Shown here: positions 20,437 to 30,240 of the stretch, one piece after another
Layout of the letters: each line of letters opens with the position of its first letter
Position numbering within the stretch: the stretch's first letter is position 1
DNA from: Collibacillus ludicampi
GTDB taxonomy: Bacteria; Bacillota; Bacilli; Tumebacillales; BOQE01
Reading direction: 5' to 3'
DNA: 64,000 nucleotides
NCBI RefSeq assembly: GCF_023705585.1
Contig: NZ_BOQE01000001.1
Location: 2,698,710-2,762,709, forward strand
The notes under the pieces: model-generated
The model's database searches: none
Told to the model about the DNA's origin: nothing
The model's input: only the letters and a program-made list of their open reading frames with translations
Made by a program: the position numbers and the translations under genes

Positions 20437-22191
20437 ATGAGAAAAACGAAAATCGTTTGTACAATTGGCCCAGCAAGTGAATCCTTGGAAGTTCTCAAAG
20501 AATTGATTCGCGCCGGTATGGATGTCGCACGCTTGAATTTCTCCCATGGAACTTATGAGGAACATAAAGCGCGCATCGATAATATTCGTGAAGCTGCACG
20601 CGAAGTCGGAAAGACGGTAGCGATTCTTTTGGACATAAAAGGACCGAAAATTCGCACTGGATTGATCGAAAATGGCGAAGCAGAACTGAAAGAAGGAGAT
20701 AAGATCACTCTGACCACGGAAGAAATCCTGGGCACGTCGGAAAAAGTATCGATCTCTTATAAGGGATTGCCGGAGGACGTCAGACCAGGTTCACGCTTGT
20801 TGATTGATGACGGTTTGATCGGTCTCACTGTCGAATCTGTGGAAGGAAACGAGATTCATTGCCGCGTCATCAACGGTGGCATGCTCAAGAATCGAAAGGG
20901 GATCAATGCCCCGGGAGTACGTCTGCGCATCGAATCGGTAACGGAAAAAGATATCGCAGATATTCGGTTTGGTATCGAGCAAGGTGTCGATATCATAGCC
21001 GCTTCGTTTGTTCGCAGTGCGGAGGATGTTCTCACAGTTAGGCGTATCCTAGAAGAAAGCGGCGCGGAAATGGATATCATTGCGAAGATCGAGGCCGAGG
21101 AAGCGTTGGAAAAACTGGATGAGATCATTCAAGTGGCCGATGGCCTCATGGTGGCTCGGGGAGATCTGGGTGTTGAGATTCCTACGGAAGAGGTACCCTT
21201 GTGGCAAAAAATAATGATTGAAAAGTGCAACAAAGCGGGTAAACCTGTTATCACGGCAACCCAAATGTTGGATTCGATGCAGCGAAACCCGAGGCCAACG
21301 CGTGCGGAAGCGAGCGACGTAGCAAACGCTATTTTTGATGGAACGGATGCAATCATGTTATCTGGCGAAACGGCAGCGGGTAAATATCCTGTCGAAGCCG
21401 TCAAAACGATGGCGCGGATTGCGGAGCGGACCGAAGAAGCGATACGCGACAACCTGATTGGTTCACGCGCAACCCGCATGACAGACAGGCATACGGTTAC
21501 GGATGCGTTATCCCATGCGGTTGCAACGATCGCACATGAACTGGAAGCGAAAGCGATCATAACTTCGACGACGAGCGGTTATACTGCACGCATGGTATCC
21601 AAACAGCGCGCCGATTCTCCGATTATCGCGGTCACGCCGCGTGAGGATGTGGCACGCCGACTCTGCTTGCTCTATGGCGTATACCCAGTCGTTACGAAGG
21701 AAACGTCGTCAACGGATGAAATGCTGGAGGTGGCAGTGGAAGGCGCTCTCACTACCGATCTCGTGCGAATGGGTGATCTTGTTGTCATTACCGCCGGAGT
21801 GCCCGTGGGGCAACCCGGTACGACCAACCTTTTAAAAGTACACACGATTGGTAAAATAGTAGCGCGGGGACAGGGAATCGGCGAGCGCGCTGCAACCGGT
21901 CGCATCGTTGTGGGTACAACATACGAAGATCTAAAAGGTAAAATGCGCGACGGTGACGTGATCGTAGCTTTGGCCACCGATCGCGATATCGTCCCCCTTA
22001 TGGAAAAAGCCTCTGCGATCATTACGGAAGAAGGAGGCATTACTTCTCACGCGGCAATCGTGGGACTCCATCTGGGGATTCCAGTGATAGTTGGCGTGAC
22101 AGATGCGACACGCATTTTCCGTGATGGAGAGGTTGTCACCGTCGATCCGAAACAAGGGATCATTTATAAAGGACGCGCTCAAGTCCTATAG
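20437..22191 (+). CDS. pyk: Pyruvate kinase with C-terminal PEP-utiliser domain
   Basis: Converts PEP and ADP to pyruvate and ATP. The core has KIVCTIGPAS at the N-terminus, the catalytic Lys in IIAKIEAEEALEKLD, and VARGDLGVEIP. At 584 residues it is about 110 longer than enterobacterial forms. The extra C-terminal domain contains the phospho-His-type swivel motif EEGGITSHAAIVGLHLGIPV, as in Bacillus and Geobacillus enzymes. GGAGG lies 8 nt upstream of the ATG. It forms an operon with pfkA. Confidence 0.97.
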   Translation: MRKTKIVCTIGPASESLEVLKELIRAGMDVARLNFSHGTYEEHKARIDNIREAAREVGKTVAILLDIKGPKIRTGLIENGEAELKEGDKITLTTEEILGTSEKVSISYKGLPEDVRPGSRLLIDDGLIGLTVESVEGNEIHCRVINGGMLKNRKGINAPGVRLRIESVTEKDIADIRFGIEQGVDIIAASFVRSAEDVLTVRRILEESGAEMDIIAKIEAEEALEKLDEIIQVADGLMVARGDLGVEIPTEEVPLWQKIMIEKCNKAGKPVITATQMLDSMQRNPRPTRAEASDVANAIFDGTDAIMLSGETAAGKYPVEAVKTMARIAERTEEAIRDNLIGSRATRMTDRHTVTDALSHAVATIAHELEAKAIITSTTSGYTARMVSKQRADSPIIAVTPREDVARRLCLLYGVYPVVTKETSSTDEMLEVAVEGALTTDLVRMGDLVVITAGVPVGQPGTTNLLKVHTIGKIVARGQGIGERAATGRIVVGTTYEDLKGKMRDGDVIVALATDRDIVPLMEKASAIITEEGGITSHAAIVGLHLGIPVIVGVTDATRIFRDGEVVTVDPKQGIIYKGRAQVL

Positions 22192-22205
22192 TGACCAGAC
22201 GGTAG

Positions 22206-22258
22206 AGACCCTGGTTTGGGATGCGGGATTCTTACGGACATCCTGATCCAGGGTTAAG
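22206..22258 (+). other. Structured intergenic hairpin after pyk
   Basis: ACCCTGG (22208-22214) pairs with CCAGGGT (22249-22255), and an inner GGATG/CATCC pair stacks within it. There is no clear T-run. It may end or stabilise the pfkA-pyk transcript. Confidence 0.45.
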
Positions 22259-22311
22259 GTGCATTTTCCTGTCCCGTCCGTACTGAGTTCTAAGTCGTCC
22301 CTCAAGGCGTC

Positions 22312-22460
22312 GTAGGCGCCAACAAATGATGAAAATTGCTTTGGCCGGGTGTCGTGCTTTGCGTGAAAGAGCGATTTTGCAAAGCGTATGCCCGCGAAAA
22401 CGACCTCCAGGGAGCACAAACGCAAATTCCAGCGTCCGCTACACTATAGATATTCAAGGT
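22312..22460 (-). repeat. Nested-palindrome element, degenerate copy B
   Basis: In reverse orientation this stretch carries the element's tail (GGCGCC ... GATGAAAA), the arm TGCTTTGCGTGAAAGAGCGA, the return arm CGACCTCCAGGGAGC, and the end CTACACTATAGATATTCAAGG. The order and spacing match copy D, but the arms have diverged and the loop is shortened. It fills the gap between pyk and fxsA. Confidence 0.7.
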
Positions 22461-22478
22461 TGAAAAGGGGAATACCCA

Positions 22479-22874
22479 ATGAAACGTCTTCTCATGCTCA
22501 TATGTATTTTTGTACCCCTGCTTGAAGTCATTGTAATCATAAAAATGGGAGATCTTATTGGGGGATGGATGACGTTCTTGCTTTTGGTCGGGATCGGTTT
22601 GCTTGGCGCATATTTAGTAAAAGTACAGGGGGCCCGCATTTGGCGGAGGCTTAGAATAGAGCTTGAGATGGGGCGGATGCCTGCTGAAACGTTATGGGAT
22701 GGCCTTTGTACTCTTGTAGCGGGATGTCTGTTTCTTATTCCCGGATTCCTCACGGATATAATAGGAATACTGTTTTTGCTTCCCCCGATCCGAGAGATCA
22801 TCAAGCGATTGTTAAAGACGTGGGTTGCTGAACGATTGATGCAAGGTACCTGGCATTTCTTTTGGCGAAGATAA
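22479..22874 (+). CDS. fxsA: FxsA family membrane protein
   Basis: A 131-residue FxsA-like integral membrane protein. Hydrophobic segments are visible at about residues 1-20 (LLMLICIFVPLLEVIVIIKM), 28-48 and 70-95. The motifs LIGGWMTFLLLVGIGLLGA and GCLFLIPGFLTDIIG are typical. E. coli FxsA modulates phage T7 exclusion by the F plasmid; the native role is unknown. Its place after pyk is conserved in Bacillus (ytzA). AAAGGGG site upstream. Confidence 0.9.
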   Translation: MKRLLMLICIFVPLLEVIVIIKMGDLIGGWMTFLLLVGIGLLGAYLVKVQGARIWRRLRIELEMGRMPAETLWDGLCTLVAGCLFLIPGFLTDIIGILFLLPPIREIIKRLLKTWVAERLMQGTWHFFWRR

Positions 22875-22924
22875 GATAGATGTTTTACTGTGTGAAATGA
22901 AGGTTCAAGTGCTGGAAGATTTTC

Positions 22925-22954
22925 TTGTTGTATCTTTTTCATCTGTGTTAGAAT
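22925..22954 (+). promoter_or_regulatory. Promoter of the icd-mdh operon
   Basis: TTGTTG (22925-22930) and TAGAAT (22949-22954) are separated by 18 nt, with an extended TG before the -10. The icd start is 34 nt downstream. Confidence 0.6.
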
Positions 22955-22987
22955 ATTTGCTAGATATGCAAAGGAGGAACCAGACAC

Positions 22988-24283
22988 ATGGCACAGTTTG
23001 AGAAGTTTCCTCAACCAACTGAGGGAGAAAAGGTCACGCTTGTTAATGGAAAATTGCAAGTGCCGGACAACCCGATCATCCCGTTTATCGAAGGTGACGG
23101 AACAGGTCCGGACATTTGGCGTGCATCCCGGCGCGTATTCGACGCGGCAGTGGAAAAGGCATATGGCGGTCGCCGCAAGATTGCCTGGTATGAAGTTTTT
23201 GCTGGTGAGAAAGCGTTTAATACATATGGCGAGTGGCTCCCTGCGGATACCTTAACCGCGATCAAAGAATATATTATCGCGATTAAAGGACCGCTTACAA
23301 CTCCTGTGGGAGGCGGGATTCGCTCTTTGAACGTTGCCTTGCGGCAAGAACTGGATCTCTATGTATGTCAACGCCCTGTGCGCTATTTTAATGGCGTGCC
23401 GAGTCCCGTGAAACATCCGGAGCTTGTAGATATGGTCATTTTCCGTGAGAATTCGGAGGATATCTATGCGGGCATCGAATGGGCGGAAGGGTCGCCTGAA
23501 GTGAAGAAAGTGATCCAATTTCTTCGCGAAGAAATGGGTGTCAAGAAAATCCGATTCCCTGAAACATCCGGAATCGGAATCAAACCGGTTTCGAAAGAAG
23601 GAACGGAACGCCTTGTTCGCGCTGCGATCGAGTACGCTTTGAAACAGAAGCGCAAAAGTGTAACGCTCGTCCACAAAGGAAATATCATGAAGTTCACAGA
23701 AGGCGCATTCAAAAACTGGGGATATGAGCTGGCTGAGCGGGAATATTCCGATAAGGTATTTACCTGGCAGCAATATGACCGCATTAAAGAACAACACGGC
23801 CAGCGCGCTGCTGACGATGCGCAGAAAGAAGCGGAAGCCAATGGCAAGATCATCATCAAAGATGTCATCGCTGATGCTTTCCTGCAACAGATCCTCACCC
23901 GTCCGAAAGAGTATGACGTCATTGCGACGCTCAACTTGAATGGTGATTACATCTCTGACGCATTGGCTGCACAAGTGGGTGGCATTGGTATCGCTCCGGG
24001 TGCCAATATTAACTATGAGACCGGCCATGCCGTGTTCGAAGCCACACACGGTACCGCACCGAAGTATGCAAACTTGGACAAAGTAAATCCGGGATCTGTG
24101 ATTCTGTCCGGCGTTATGATGCTCGAATACATGGGCTGGCAGGAAGCGGCTGACGCGATCGTGAATGCGATGGAGAAAACGATCGAGCAGAAAACGGTTA
24201 CTTACGATTTCGCGCGTTTGATGGAAGGTGCGACCGAAGTGAAGTGTTCCGAATTTGCATCAAAAATCATTGAAAACCTCTAA
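22988..24283 (+). CDS. icd: NADP-dependent isocitrate dehydrogenase
   Basis: Oxidatively decarboxylates isocitrate to 2-oxoglutarate in the TCA cycle. The substrate site has [15 protein letters not shown], and [20 protein letters not shown] and [16 protein letters not shown] are family segments. [20 protein letters not shown] and [11 protein letters not shown] are near the C-terminus. 431 residues, normal length. GGAGG 9 nt before the ATG. It is followed by mdh after 24 nt. The usual upstream citZ is displaced to 52.4 kb. Confidence 0.97.
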   Translation: MAQFEKFPQPTEGEKVTLVNGKLQVPDNPIIPFIEGDGTGPDIWRASRRVFDAAVEKAYGGRRKIAWYEVFAGEKAFNTYGEWLPADTLTAIKEYIIAIKGPLTTPVGGGIRSLNVALRQELDLYVCQRPVRYFNGVPSPVKHPELVDMVIFRENSEDIYAGIEWAEGSPEVKKVIQFLREEMGVKKIRFPETSGIGIKPVSKEGTERLVRAAIEYALKQKRKSVTLVHKGNIMKFTEGAFKNWGYELAEREYSDKVFTWQQYDRIKEQHGQRAADDAQKEAEANGKIIIKDVIADAFLQQILTRPKEYDVIATLNLNGDYISDALAAQVGGIGIAPGANINYETGHAVFEATHGTAPKYANLDKVNPGSVILSGVMMLEYMGWQEAADAIVNAMEKTIEQKTVTYDFARLMEGATEVKCSEFASKIIENL

Positions 24284-24307
24284 TTTTTCCACAAGGAGGA
24301 GCAAATC

Positions 24308-25252
24308 GTGACAACGATTAAGCGCAAAAAAATCACTGTGGTTGGCGCGGGCTTCACAGGTGCTACGACTGCACTCTTCCTCGCTCAAAAGGAACTGGGA
24401 GATGTCGTTTTGCTCGACATTCCGCAACTGGAAAATCCGACAAAAGGTAAGGCGCTCGATATGCTTGAAGCAACGCCTGTTCTCGGCGTTGACGCGAATA
24501 TTATCGGTACCGCCAACTATGAGGATACGAAAGATTCGGATCTCGTCATCATCACCGCAGGAATCGCTCGCAAACCGGGCATGAGCCGTGATGATCTGGT
24601 AAGCACCAACGCGGGAATCGTAAAATCGGTCACTGAGCATATCGTGAAATATTCCCCGAACTGCTATATCATCGTGTTGTCCAATCCTGTAGATGCGATG
24701 ACTTACGTGGCTTACAAAACATCAGGTTTTCCGAAGAATCGCGTGATCGGTCAATCGGGTGTGCTTGACACAGCACGCTTCCGTACTTTCTTGGCGCAAG
24801 AGCTGAATGTGTCTGTCGAAGACGTTCAAGGTTTCGTACTTGGCGGTCACGGGGACGACATGGTACCTCTTGTTCGCTACACCACTGCCGGCGGTATCCC
24901 TGTAGAAAACCTCATTTCTAAAGAGCGCATCGAAGCGATCGTGAAACGCACCCGTACAGGCGGCGGCGAAATTGTGAATCTGCTCGGTACCGGAAGCGCT
25001 TATTACGCACCGGCAGCATCCCTCGCACAGATGGCAGAAGCGATTTTGAAAGACAAGAAGCGCATCCTTCCGGCGATCGCTTATTTGGAAGGCGAATATG
25101 GATATAACGATCTCTTCCTCGGTGTTCCTACCCTTCTTGGCGGAAACGGGCTCGAGAAGATATTCGAGCTTGAACTGACCGCGGAAGAAAAAGCGGCTCT
25201 CGATAAATCGGCCGATTCTGTTCGCAATGTGATTAAAATCGTATCTCAATAA
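24308..25252 (+). CDS. mdh: Malate dehydrogenase
   Basis: Reversibly oxidises malate to oxaloacetate with NAD+. The N-terminal [20 protein letters not shown] binds [18 protein letters not shown] follows, and the catalytic His is in [14 protein letters not shown]. 314 residues, as in LDH-like bacterial MDH. GTG start with AAGGAGG upstream. It is the second gene of an icd-mdh operon and ends at a strong terminator. Confidence 0.97.
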   Translation: MTTIKRKKITVVGAGFTGATTALFLAQKELGDVVLLDIPQLENPTKGKALDMLEATPVLGVDANIIGTANYEDTKDSDLVIITAGIARKPGMSRDDLVSTNAGIVKSVTEHIVKYSPNCYIIVLSNPVDAMTYVAYKTSGFPKNRVIGQSGVLDTARFRTFLAQELNVSVEDVQGFVLGGHGDDMVPLVRYTTAGGIPVENLISKERIEAIVKRTRTGGGEIVNLLGTGSAYYAPAASLAQMAEAILKDKKRILPAIAYLEGEYGYNDLFLGVPTLLGGNGLEKIFELELTAEEKAALDKSADSVRNVIKIVSQ

Positions 25253-25267
25253 TTACAAGCATAGTAT

Positions 25268-25302
25268 GCTCTCTGACTGAAAGAGTCAGAGGGCTTTTTT
25301 TA
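25268..25302 (+). terminator. Terminator of icd-mdh
   Basis: GCTCTCTGACT and AGTCAGAGGGC pair with one G-U around a 5-nt loop, followed by seven Ts. Confidence 0.9.
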
Positions 25303-25725
25303 AGGTTTGAACTCTGAACCACAGATTTTCAAGTGGTGATGCATATAGAGATAAGAAAAGTTAATATTAATTCGCGATTTAACTATTGAAAAATTATAGA
25401 TTCAAAGCTGAAAATGCTGAAAATACTCTCGCAAGTTATGAGCGAATATGCTATAGTATTAAAGGGTATAGGGGAATTAAATCTATATTTATATTTAACT
25501 GATGGTTGCTTGAATTAAATATTACCACACTTGTGGGAAGAATTAATGAACATTCTCATTTCGATTGAATTATCTGTATTTTTTGAGAAGGTCATATGTT
25601 TGACTTTTCCATCTATCAACCGTCAGGTAGAAAGTGGGTATAGTTCGCCGGCACTATACTCTAACTTTTGCCAATATATTAAAAAGCCTGTGAGATATGG
25701 GCTAACTTTGTGGGAGGTGTTGTTG
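25303..25725 (+). other. AT-rich 423-nt leader upstream of the peptide importer
   Basis: No gene is supported here. The frame of the permease stays open from 25531, but the upstream residues do not look like part of a permease. An extended -10, TGCTATAGT, occurs at 25449-25457. I see no T-box or known riboswitch motif. The length suggests post-transcriptional control or a lost gene, but neither is shown. Confidence 0.4.
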
Positions 25726-26655
25726 TTGCTGCGTTTTATTTTACGTCGTTTTATCTACATGGTTGTGACTTTATGGTTGATCGTAACAGTCACTTTCGTC
25801 CTGATGCATAACTTGCCCGGCGACCCGTTAACCAATTCAGAAAAACTCACTCCTGAACAGAAAGCGATCATTATGAAGCAATACGGGTTGGATAAGCCGC
25901 TGGTGGTACAATACGGGGAATATTTGCTGAAAGTGGCTCAAGGAGATTTGGGCGTATCTTTTGCATACCCAACACGGAAGGTTACAGAGATCATCAGCCA
26001 GTCTTTTCCCGCTTCTGCAGAGCTGGGAGTAGAGTCGATCATCCTGTCCGTGATCGTAGGGCTCGGCCTTGGGATCACAGCCGCGCTGAAACACAACAAA
26101 TCGTGGGACTATGTCGCCATGTTTATCGCGATCGTAGGCGTTTCTGTTCCTTCGTTCGTACTAGGGCCGATTTTGCAATATTACATAGGTGTGAAAGCAG
26201 GGTGGTTACCGGCCGCTCTGTGGGATGGACCGGAAAACCGTATCCTCCCGACAATCGCGCTTTCGTTTATGACAATCGCGATCGTGGCGCGGATGATGCG
26301 TACATCCATGCTTGATGTGCTGAATACGGATTATATTAAAACCGCGCGTGCGAAAGGTCTCTCAAAACCATCGATCATAGTAAAACATACGCTGCGCAAT
26401 GCAATTATGCCGGTTATCACCATTCTAGGTCCGATATTCGTCAATGTGATTACAGGAACGCTTGTGGTCGAACAGGTATTTGCCGTGCCTGGTCTCGGTA
26501 AATATTTCGTGCAATCCGTCTATTCCAACGATTACACACTGATTATGGGTCTGACGATCTTTTATAGTGTCATACTCGTCGTTATCATGTTCTTGACGGA
26601 TGTCGCCTATGGTTTGATCGACCCTCGAATCCGCTTGGCGAAAGGGAGGAACTAG
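25726..26655 (+). CDS. Oligopeptide/dipeptide ABC transporter permease (OppB/DppB type)
   Basis: An inner-membrane permease of about 309 residues. The N-terminal helix LRFILRRFIYMVVTLWLIVT is followed by MHNLPGDPL, the typical OppB/DppB opening. The EAA loop that contacts the ATPase is DYIKTARAKGLSKPSIIVKH. The TTG at 25726, 8 nt after GGAGG, gives the family-like start; the ATG at 25531 would add 65 unrelated residues. First gene of a four-gene transporter operon with overlapping or short spacings. Confidence 0.88.
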   Translation: MLRFILRRFIYMVVTLWLIVTVTFVLMHNLPGDPLTNSEKLTPEQKAIIMKQYGLDKPLVVQYGEYLLKVAQGDLGVSFAYPTRKVTEIISQSFPASAELGVESIILSVIVGLGLGITAALKHNKSWDYVAMFIAIVGVSVPSFVLGPILQYYIGVKAGWLPAALWDGPENRILPTIALSFMTIAIVARMMRTSMLDVLNTDYIKTARAKGLSKPSIIVKHTLRNAIMPVITILGPIFVNVITGTLVVEQVFAVPGLGKYFVQSVYSNDYTLIMGLTIFYSVILVVIMFLTDVAYGLIDPRIRLAKGRN

Positions 26656-26658
26656 CAG

Positions 26659-27576
26659 ATGGAATTAATGACAAACGATAGCTTTACCCCTGTACCTAGA
26701 GCCTCTTTCGAAAAAGAGAGAATCGTTCGCCCTTCATTAACATATTGGCAAGATGCGTGGAGGCGTCTTAAGAAGAATAAGTTGGCGATGCTGGGGCTCG
26801 TTATGTTGATCTTTTTAACAGTCATGGCTATCATAGGCCCCTTCCTGCAAAAATACGGTTACGACGTTCAAGATTTGAGCGTTCGGAATCAGGCTCCGAG
26901 CGCACAACACTGGTTTGGTACCGATGATTTCGGACGGGATCTCTGGGTGCGCGTTTGGTGGGGGACACGGATTTCCCTGTTTATCGGGATCATGGCCGCT
27001 CTGATGGACTTCTTCATCGGAGTGCTGTATGGCGGCATTTCTGCGTATTACGGGGGAAAAGTGGATGATGTCATGCAGCGTTTTATCGAAATCGTGTACG
27101 CAATCCCCTATTTATTGATCACCGTGTTGTTGATCATGGTGATGGGATCTGGTATTTGGACGATTGTGCTTGCATACGGGGTGACCGGCTGGATCGCGAT
27201 GGCACGTCTTGTGCGCGGACAAGTTCTCTCGCTTAAAGAGCAGGAGTACGTATTGGCTGCGAGAACGTTGGGTGCCAGTCCTTGGCGGATTATCACCCGC
27301 CATTTAATACCGAATGCGCTCGGATTTATCGTCGTTCAAGTGACTTTCACCATTCCGCAAGCGATCTTTACAGAAGCGTTTCTCTCATTCTTGGGACTGG
27401 GTGTAAAAGTTCCGCTTGCTTCACTAGGGATGTTGCTTTCCGACGGTGTGGGTTCGATGCGCTCATTCCCATGGCGCTTGATTTTCCCGTCGATCGTATT
27501 CTCATTGATGATGTTAAGCTTCAACCTGCTCGGGGATGGTCTTCGTGACGCACTTGATCCGAAACTGAGAAAGTAA
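26659..27576 (+). CDS. Oligopeptide/dipeptide ABC transporter permease (OppC/DppC type)
   Basis: The second membrane subunit, 305 residues. The OppC N-terminal segment includes LTYWQDAWRRLKKNKLAMLGLV before the first helix. HWFGTDDFGRDLWVRVWWGTR is the conserved periplasmic start. The EAA loop is EYVLAARTLGASPWRIITRH. It begins 3 nt after the first permease with GGGAGG 9 nt upstream. It pairs with the other permease to form the channel for peptide uptake. Confidence 0.92.
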   Translation: MELMTNDSFTPVPRASFEKERIVRPSLTYWQDAWRRLKKNKLAMLGLVMLIFLTVMAIIGPFLQKYGYDVQDLSVRNQAPSAQHWFGTDDFGRDLWVRVWWGTRISLFIGIMAALMDFFIGVLYGGISAYYGGKVDDVMQRFIEIVYAIPYLLITVLLIMVMGSGIWTIVLAYGVTGWIAMARLVRGQVLSLKEQEYVLAARTLGASPWRIITRHLIPNALGFIVVQVTFTIPQAIFTEAFLSFLGLGVKVPLASLGMLLSDGVGSMRSFPWRLIFPSIVFSLMMLSFNLLGDGLRDALDPKLRK

Positions 27577-27589
27577 GGAGGGGAGCGCT

Positions 27590-28603
27590 TTGGAAAACAT
27601 TTTGGAAGTCAAAGATCTTAAAGTATCCTTTCAAACGTATGCCGGAGAAGTACAAGCGGTTCGGGGCGTCTCCTTTCACTTGAGAAAAGGGGAAGCTTTG
27701 GCGATTGTGGGAGAGTCGGGCTGCGGGAAGTCCGTAACGGCCCAGACGATCATGCGTTTGATCCCATCTCCGCCGTCGATTATCAAAGGTGGTTCCATCA
27801 TTTTTGACGGTAAGGTGGATGTCGTTACGTTAAGCGGTAAACAAATGGAGTCGATTCGCGGTTCAGAGATGGGAATGATTTTCCAGGATCCGATGACCTC
27901 TTTGAACCCTACGATGACGATCGGTAAACAAATCACAGAAGGTTTAGTGAAGCATCAGGGCTTAAGTAAAGATGAAGCGCGTAAACGGGCAATTGAAATG
28001 CTTCGGCTTGTGGGAATTCCGAACCCGGAAGCGCGTATCCAACAATATCCTCATCAGTTTTCAGGGGGAATGCGACAACGCGTGATGATCGCGATCGCTC
28101 TCGCATGCAATCCTAAACTGTTGATTGCCGATGAACCGACAACGGCACTGGATGTGACCGTACAGGCACAGATCATCGATCTTATGCGGGAATTACAGGA
28201 GAAAACGGGTGCTTCGATTATCATCATTACACACGATCTGGGAGTCGTCGCCGATTTGGCACAGCGTGTGGTCGTTATGTATGCGGGCAAAGTGGTTGAA
28301 CAAGGATCGGTTGATGATATTTTCTATAACCCGCAGCATCCGTATACGTGGGGACTCTTGCGCTCGGTACCCCGTCTGGACGATATGAAGAAGGCTGACC
28401 TGATACCCATCGACGGGACTCCACCCGATTTGTTCGCCCCCCCCAAAGGCTGTGCATTTGCTGCGCGTTGTCCCTACGCGATGAACATCTGTTTGGAAGA
28501 AGATCCGGAACACCAGAAAGTAGATGAAGGGCATAGCGCTGCTTGTTGGCTGTTACACGAGAAAGCACCGCGTGTGGAACGTCCTGTACGAGTGGGGGAT
28601 TAA
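27590..28603 (+). CDS. Oligopeptide/dipeptide ABC transporter ATPase (OppD/DppD type)
   Basis: Cytoplasmic ATPase, 337 residues. Walker A is [13 protein letters not shown], the ABC signature [15 protein letters not shown], and Walker [10 protein letters not shown]. The C-terminal oligopeptide-transporter extension has the cysteine pattern [19 protein letters not shown], which in this family can bind an iron-sulfur cluster. TTG start after AAGGAGGGG. Together with the next gene it powers the importer. Confidence 0.93.
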   Translation: MENILEVKDLKVSFQTYAGEVQAVRGVSFHLRKGEALAIVGESGCGKSVTAQTIMRLIPSPPSIIKGGSIIFDGKVDVVTLSGKQMESIRGSEMGMIFQDPMTSLNPTMTIGKQITEGLVKHQGLSKDEARKRAIEMLRLVGIPNPEARIQQYPHQFSGGMRQRVMIAIALACNPKLLIADEPTTALDVTVQAQIIDLMRELQEKTGASIIIITHDLGVVADLAQRVVVMYAGKVVEQGSVDDIFYNPQHPYTWGLLRSVPRLDDMKKADLIPIDGTPPDLFAPPKGCAFAARCPYAMNICLEEDPEHQKVDEGHSAACWLLHEKAPRVERPVRVGD

Positions 28604-28606
28604 ATC

Positions 28607-29563
28607 GTGGCTGATCATATTCTTGAAGTGCGAAATTTAAAGAAATATTTTAATGTGGGTCATGGAAACGTCTTAAAAGCGGTCGATAACGTGAGTTTCT
28701 CAATTAAACGCGGAGAAACGTTTGGATTGGTTGGCGAATCCGGATGCGGCAAGTCGACGACGGGACGGACGATCATTCGTTTATATGAAGCGACCGATGG
28801 ACAAGTTCTCTTTAACGGGGAAGACGTACATGCATTAAGAGGAAGTAAATTGAGAGATTTCAATCGGAATATGCAGATGGTGTTCCAAGATCCTTATGCG
28901 TCCTTGAACCCGCGGATGACCGTAGGCGATATCATAGCTGAAGGTATCGATATTCACGGATTGTTCACTGGTCGGAAACGGCGGGAACGTGTCGTCGAAT
29001 TGTTGCGTACCGTCGGACTTAATGAAGAGCATGCTTCCCGCTTTCCTCATGAATTTTCGGGAGGACAACGCCAACGGATCGGTATCGCCCGCGCGCTGGC
29101 GATTGAACCGCAATTTATCATTGCCGATGAGCCGATCTCCGCGCTCGATGTATCCATCCAGGCACAGGTCGTGAACTTGTTCAAGCGGTTGCAGAAAGAG
29201 AGAGGACTTACCTATTTATTTATCGCGCACGACCTTGCCATGGTGAAACATATTTCCGACAGGATCGGAGTCATGTATCTGGGAGCGCTTGTTGAAACGG
29301 CAGAAGCGAACGAACTCTACCGTAAACCATTACATCCGTATACGCAAGCGTTGTTATCTGCCATTCCGATTCCGGACCCAGAAGTGGAACGGAAACGAGA
29401 ACGTATCATTTTACAAGGAGATGTCCCTTCTCCCATCAATCCGCCGAGCGGTTGTCGTTTCCGTACCCGTTGTCCAAAGGCAATGCCCGAGTGTGCAACA
29501 CATGTGCCCGAGTGGAAAGAAGTAGAGAACGATCATTTTGTGGCGTGTCACCTATATAGCTAA
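28607..29563 (+). CDS. Oligopeptide/dipeptide ABC transporter ATPase (OppF/DppF type)
   Basis: The second ATPase, 318 residues. Walker A is [13 protein letters not shown], the signature [15 protein letters not shown], and Walker [13 protein letters not shown]. The C-terminal [19 protein letters not shown] is the oligopeptide-transporter motif. GTG start 3 nt after the previous stop. It closes the operon before a strong terminator. No substrate-binding protein gene lies in the operon or elsewhere in the window. Confidence 0.93.
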   Translation: MADHILEVRNLKKYFNVGHGNVLKAVDNVSFSIKRGETFGLVGESGCGKSTTGRTIIRLYEATDGQVLFNGEDVHALRGSKLRDFNRNMQMVFQDPYASLNPRMTVGDIIAEGIDIHGLFTGRKRRERVVELLRTVGLNEEHASRFPHEFSGGQRQRIGIARALAIEPQFIIADEPISALDVSIQAQVVNLFKRLQKERGLTYLFIAHDLAMVKHISDRIGVMYLGALVETAEANELYRKPLHPYTQALLSAIPIPDPEVERKRERIILQGDVPSPINPPSGCRFRTRCPKAMPECATHVPEWKEVENDHFVACHLYS

Positions 29564-29581
29564 TATGGGGTTACCGATTAC

Positions 29582-29607
29582 GGCGTCTCTTAGGAGGCGC
29601 CTTTTTG
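29582..29607 (+). terminator. Terminator of the peptide importer operon
   Basis: GGCGTCTC and GAGGCGCC pair with one T-G around TTAG, followed by five Ts. Confidence 0.85.
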
Positions 29608-29691
29608 CTCTCTTGGAAAATGTGTAGTTTGGTATGCGTATGCTTTGCGTTCGTGCTCCGTGGAGGTCGTATCAGCGGGCATATGGTTTCT
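29608..29691 (+). repeat. Nested-palindrome element, truncated copy C
   Basis: The left end TTGGAAAATGTGTAGTTTGG and one left arm (GCGTATGCTTTGCGTTCGTG, CTCCGTGGAGGTCGTATC) are intact, then AGCGGGCATATGG begins a second arm and homology stops. No return arms are present. It is directly after the operon terminator. Confidence 0.75.
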
Positions 29692-29787
29692 TGGATATCA
29701 AATGATTGTGCGTTTTCTCGTAACTGTTTGTCCGTTACTTTTGTAGATCAATGAACATTTAATATTAATGAAAAGGAGTTGATTAAA

Positions 29788-29985
29788 GTGAATAAAAAAT
29801 GTGCAAATCGATATTGTCCTCCTACAGATCCTATTATTACGGATCCGCAGAGAATTGTTCGAGACTTCTATCACCCTCGAGTAGTTAGAGTCATTCATCC
29901 TATCGAAATCGTCAATCGACATCATTGCGTCCCCATTTACAAGCATGAGTTTATCATCAAAGAAAGAGATGAAAACTGTAAATAG
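29788..29985 (+). CDS. CotD-like small spore coat protein
   Basis: A 65-residue protein with a Cys/Pro opening (CANRYCPPTDPI) and a centre rich in His, Val and Pro (FYHPRVVRVIHPIEIVNRHH). This is the composition of the CotD family of spore inner-coat proteins. GTG start with GGAG 9 nt upstream. It stands alone, with a terminator downstream. Assignment rests on composition and short motifs, so it is tentative. Confidence 0.6.
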   Translation: MNKKCANRYCPPTDPIITDPQRIVRDFYHPRVVRVIHPIEIVNRHHCVPIYKHEFIIKERDENCK

Positions 29986-30055
29986 AAACGCATATCACAA
30001 ATGTTTACGCGATTTCTGCTGATATGTTCAGCAAATAATATCCCGTTTCCAATTT

Positions 30056-30095
30056 CGCCGGTTTAACATTGACACACACCGGCGATATTATTTTG
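30056..30095 (+). terminator. Terminator after the CotD-like gene
   Basis: CGCCGGT (30056-30062) pairs with ACCGGCG (30078-30084), followed by ATATTATTTTG. CATTGAC within the loop can instead pair with GTCAATG at 30094-30100, so two mutually exclusive folds are possible. Confidence 0.6.
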
Positions 30096-30184
30096 TCAAT
30101 GTGTGTGGTATACCAAATGAACGAGCGCTCCTCTCAAGTACTCCATCCCTTTTTTCAGTTATATAATGAAAAATATACTCGAAA

Positions 30185-30210
30185 AACTAATTATATTAGT
30201 TATAATACTA
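30185..30210. promoter_or_regulatory. Probable TetR-type operator over the -10 of the hydrolase-regulator operon
   Basis: AACTAAT (30185-30191) and ATTAGTT (30195-30201) form a perfect inverted repeat with a 3-nt centre. A TATAAT (30201-30206) overlaps its right side, and a second ATTAGT/ACTAAT pair is interleaved. A TetR-family gene is the second gene of the operon, so autorepression is likely. Confidence 0.55.
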
Positions 30211-30240
30211 ATACAATTATCTTTTTGTGGAGGAATCTTC

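Noticed and set aside
25531-25725. N-terminal extension of the first permease
   Set aside because: The extra 65 residues are unlike OppB/DppB proteins, and the TTG at 25726 has the ribosome site and the family-like start.
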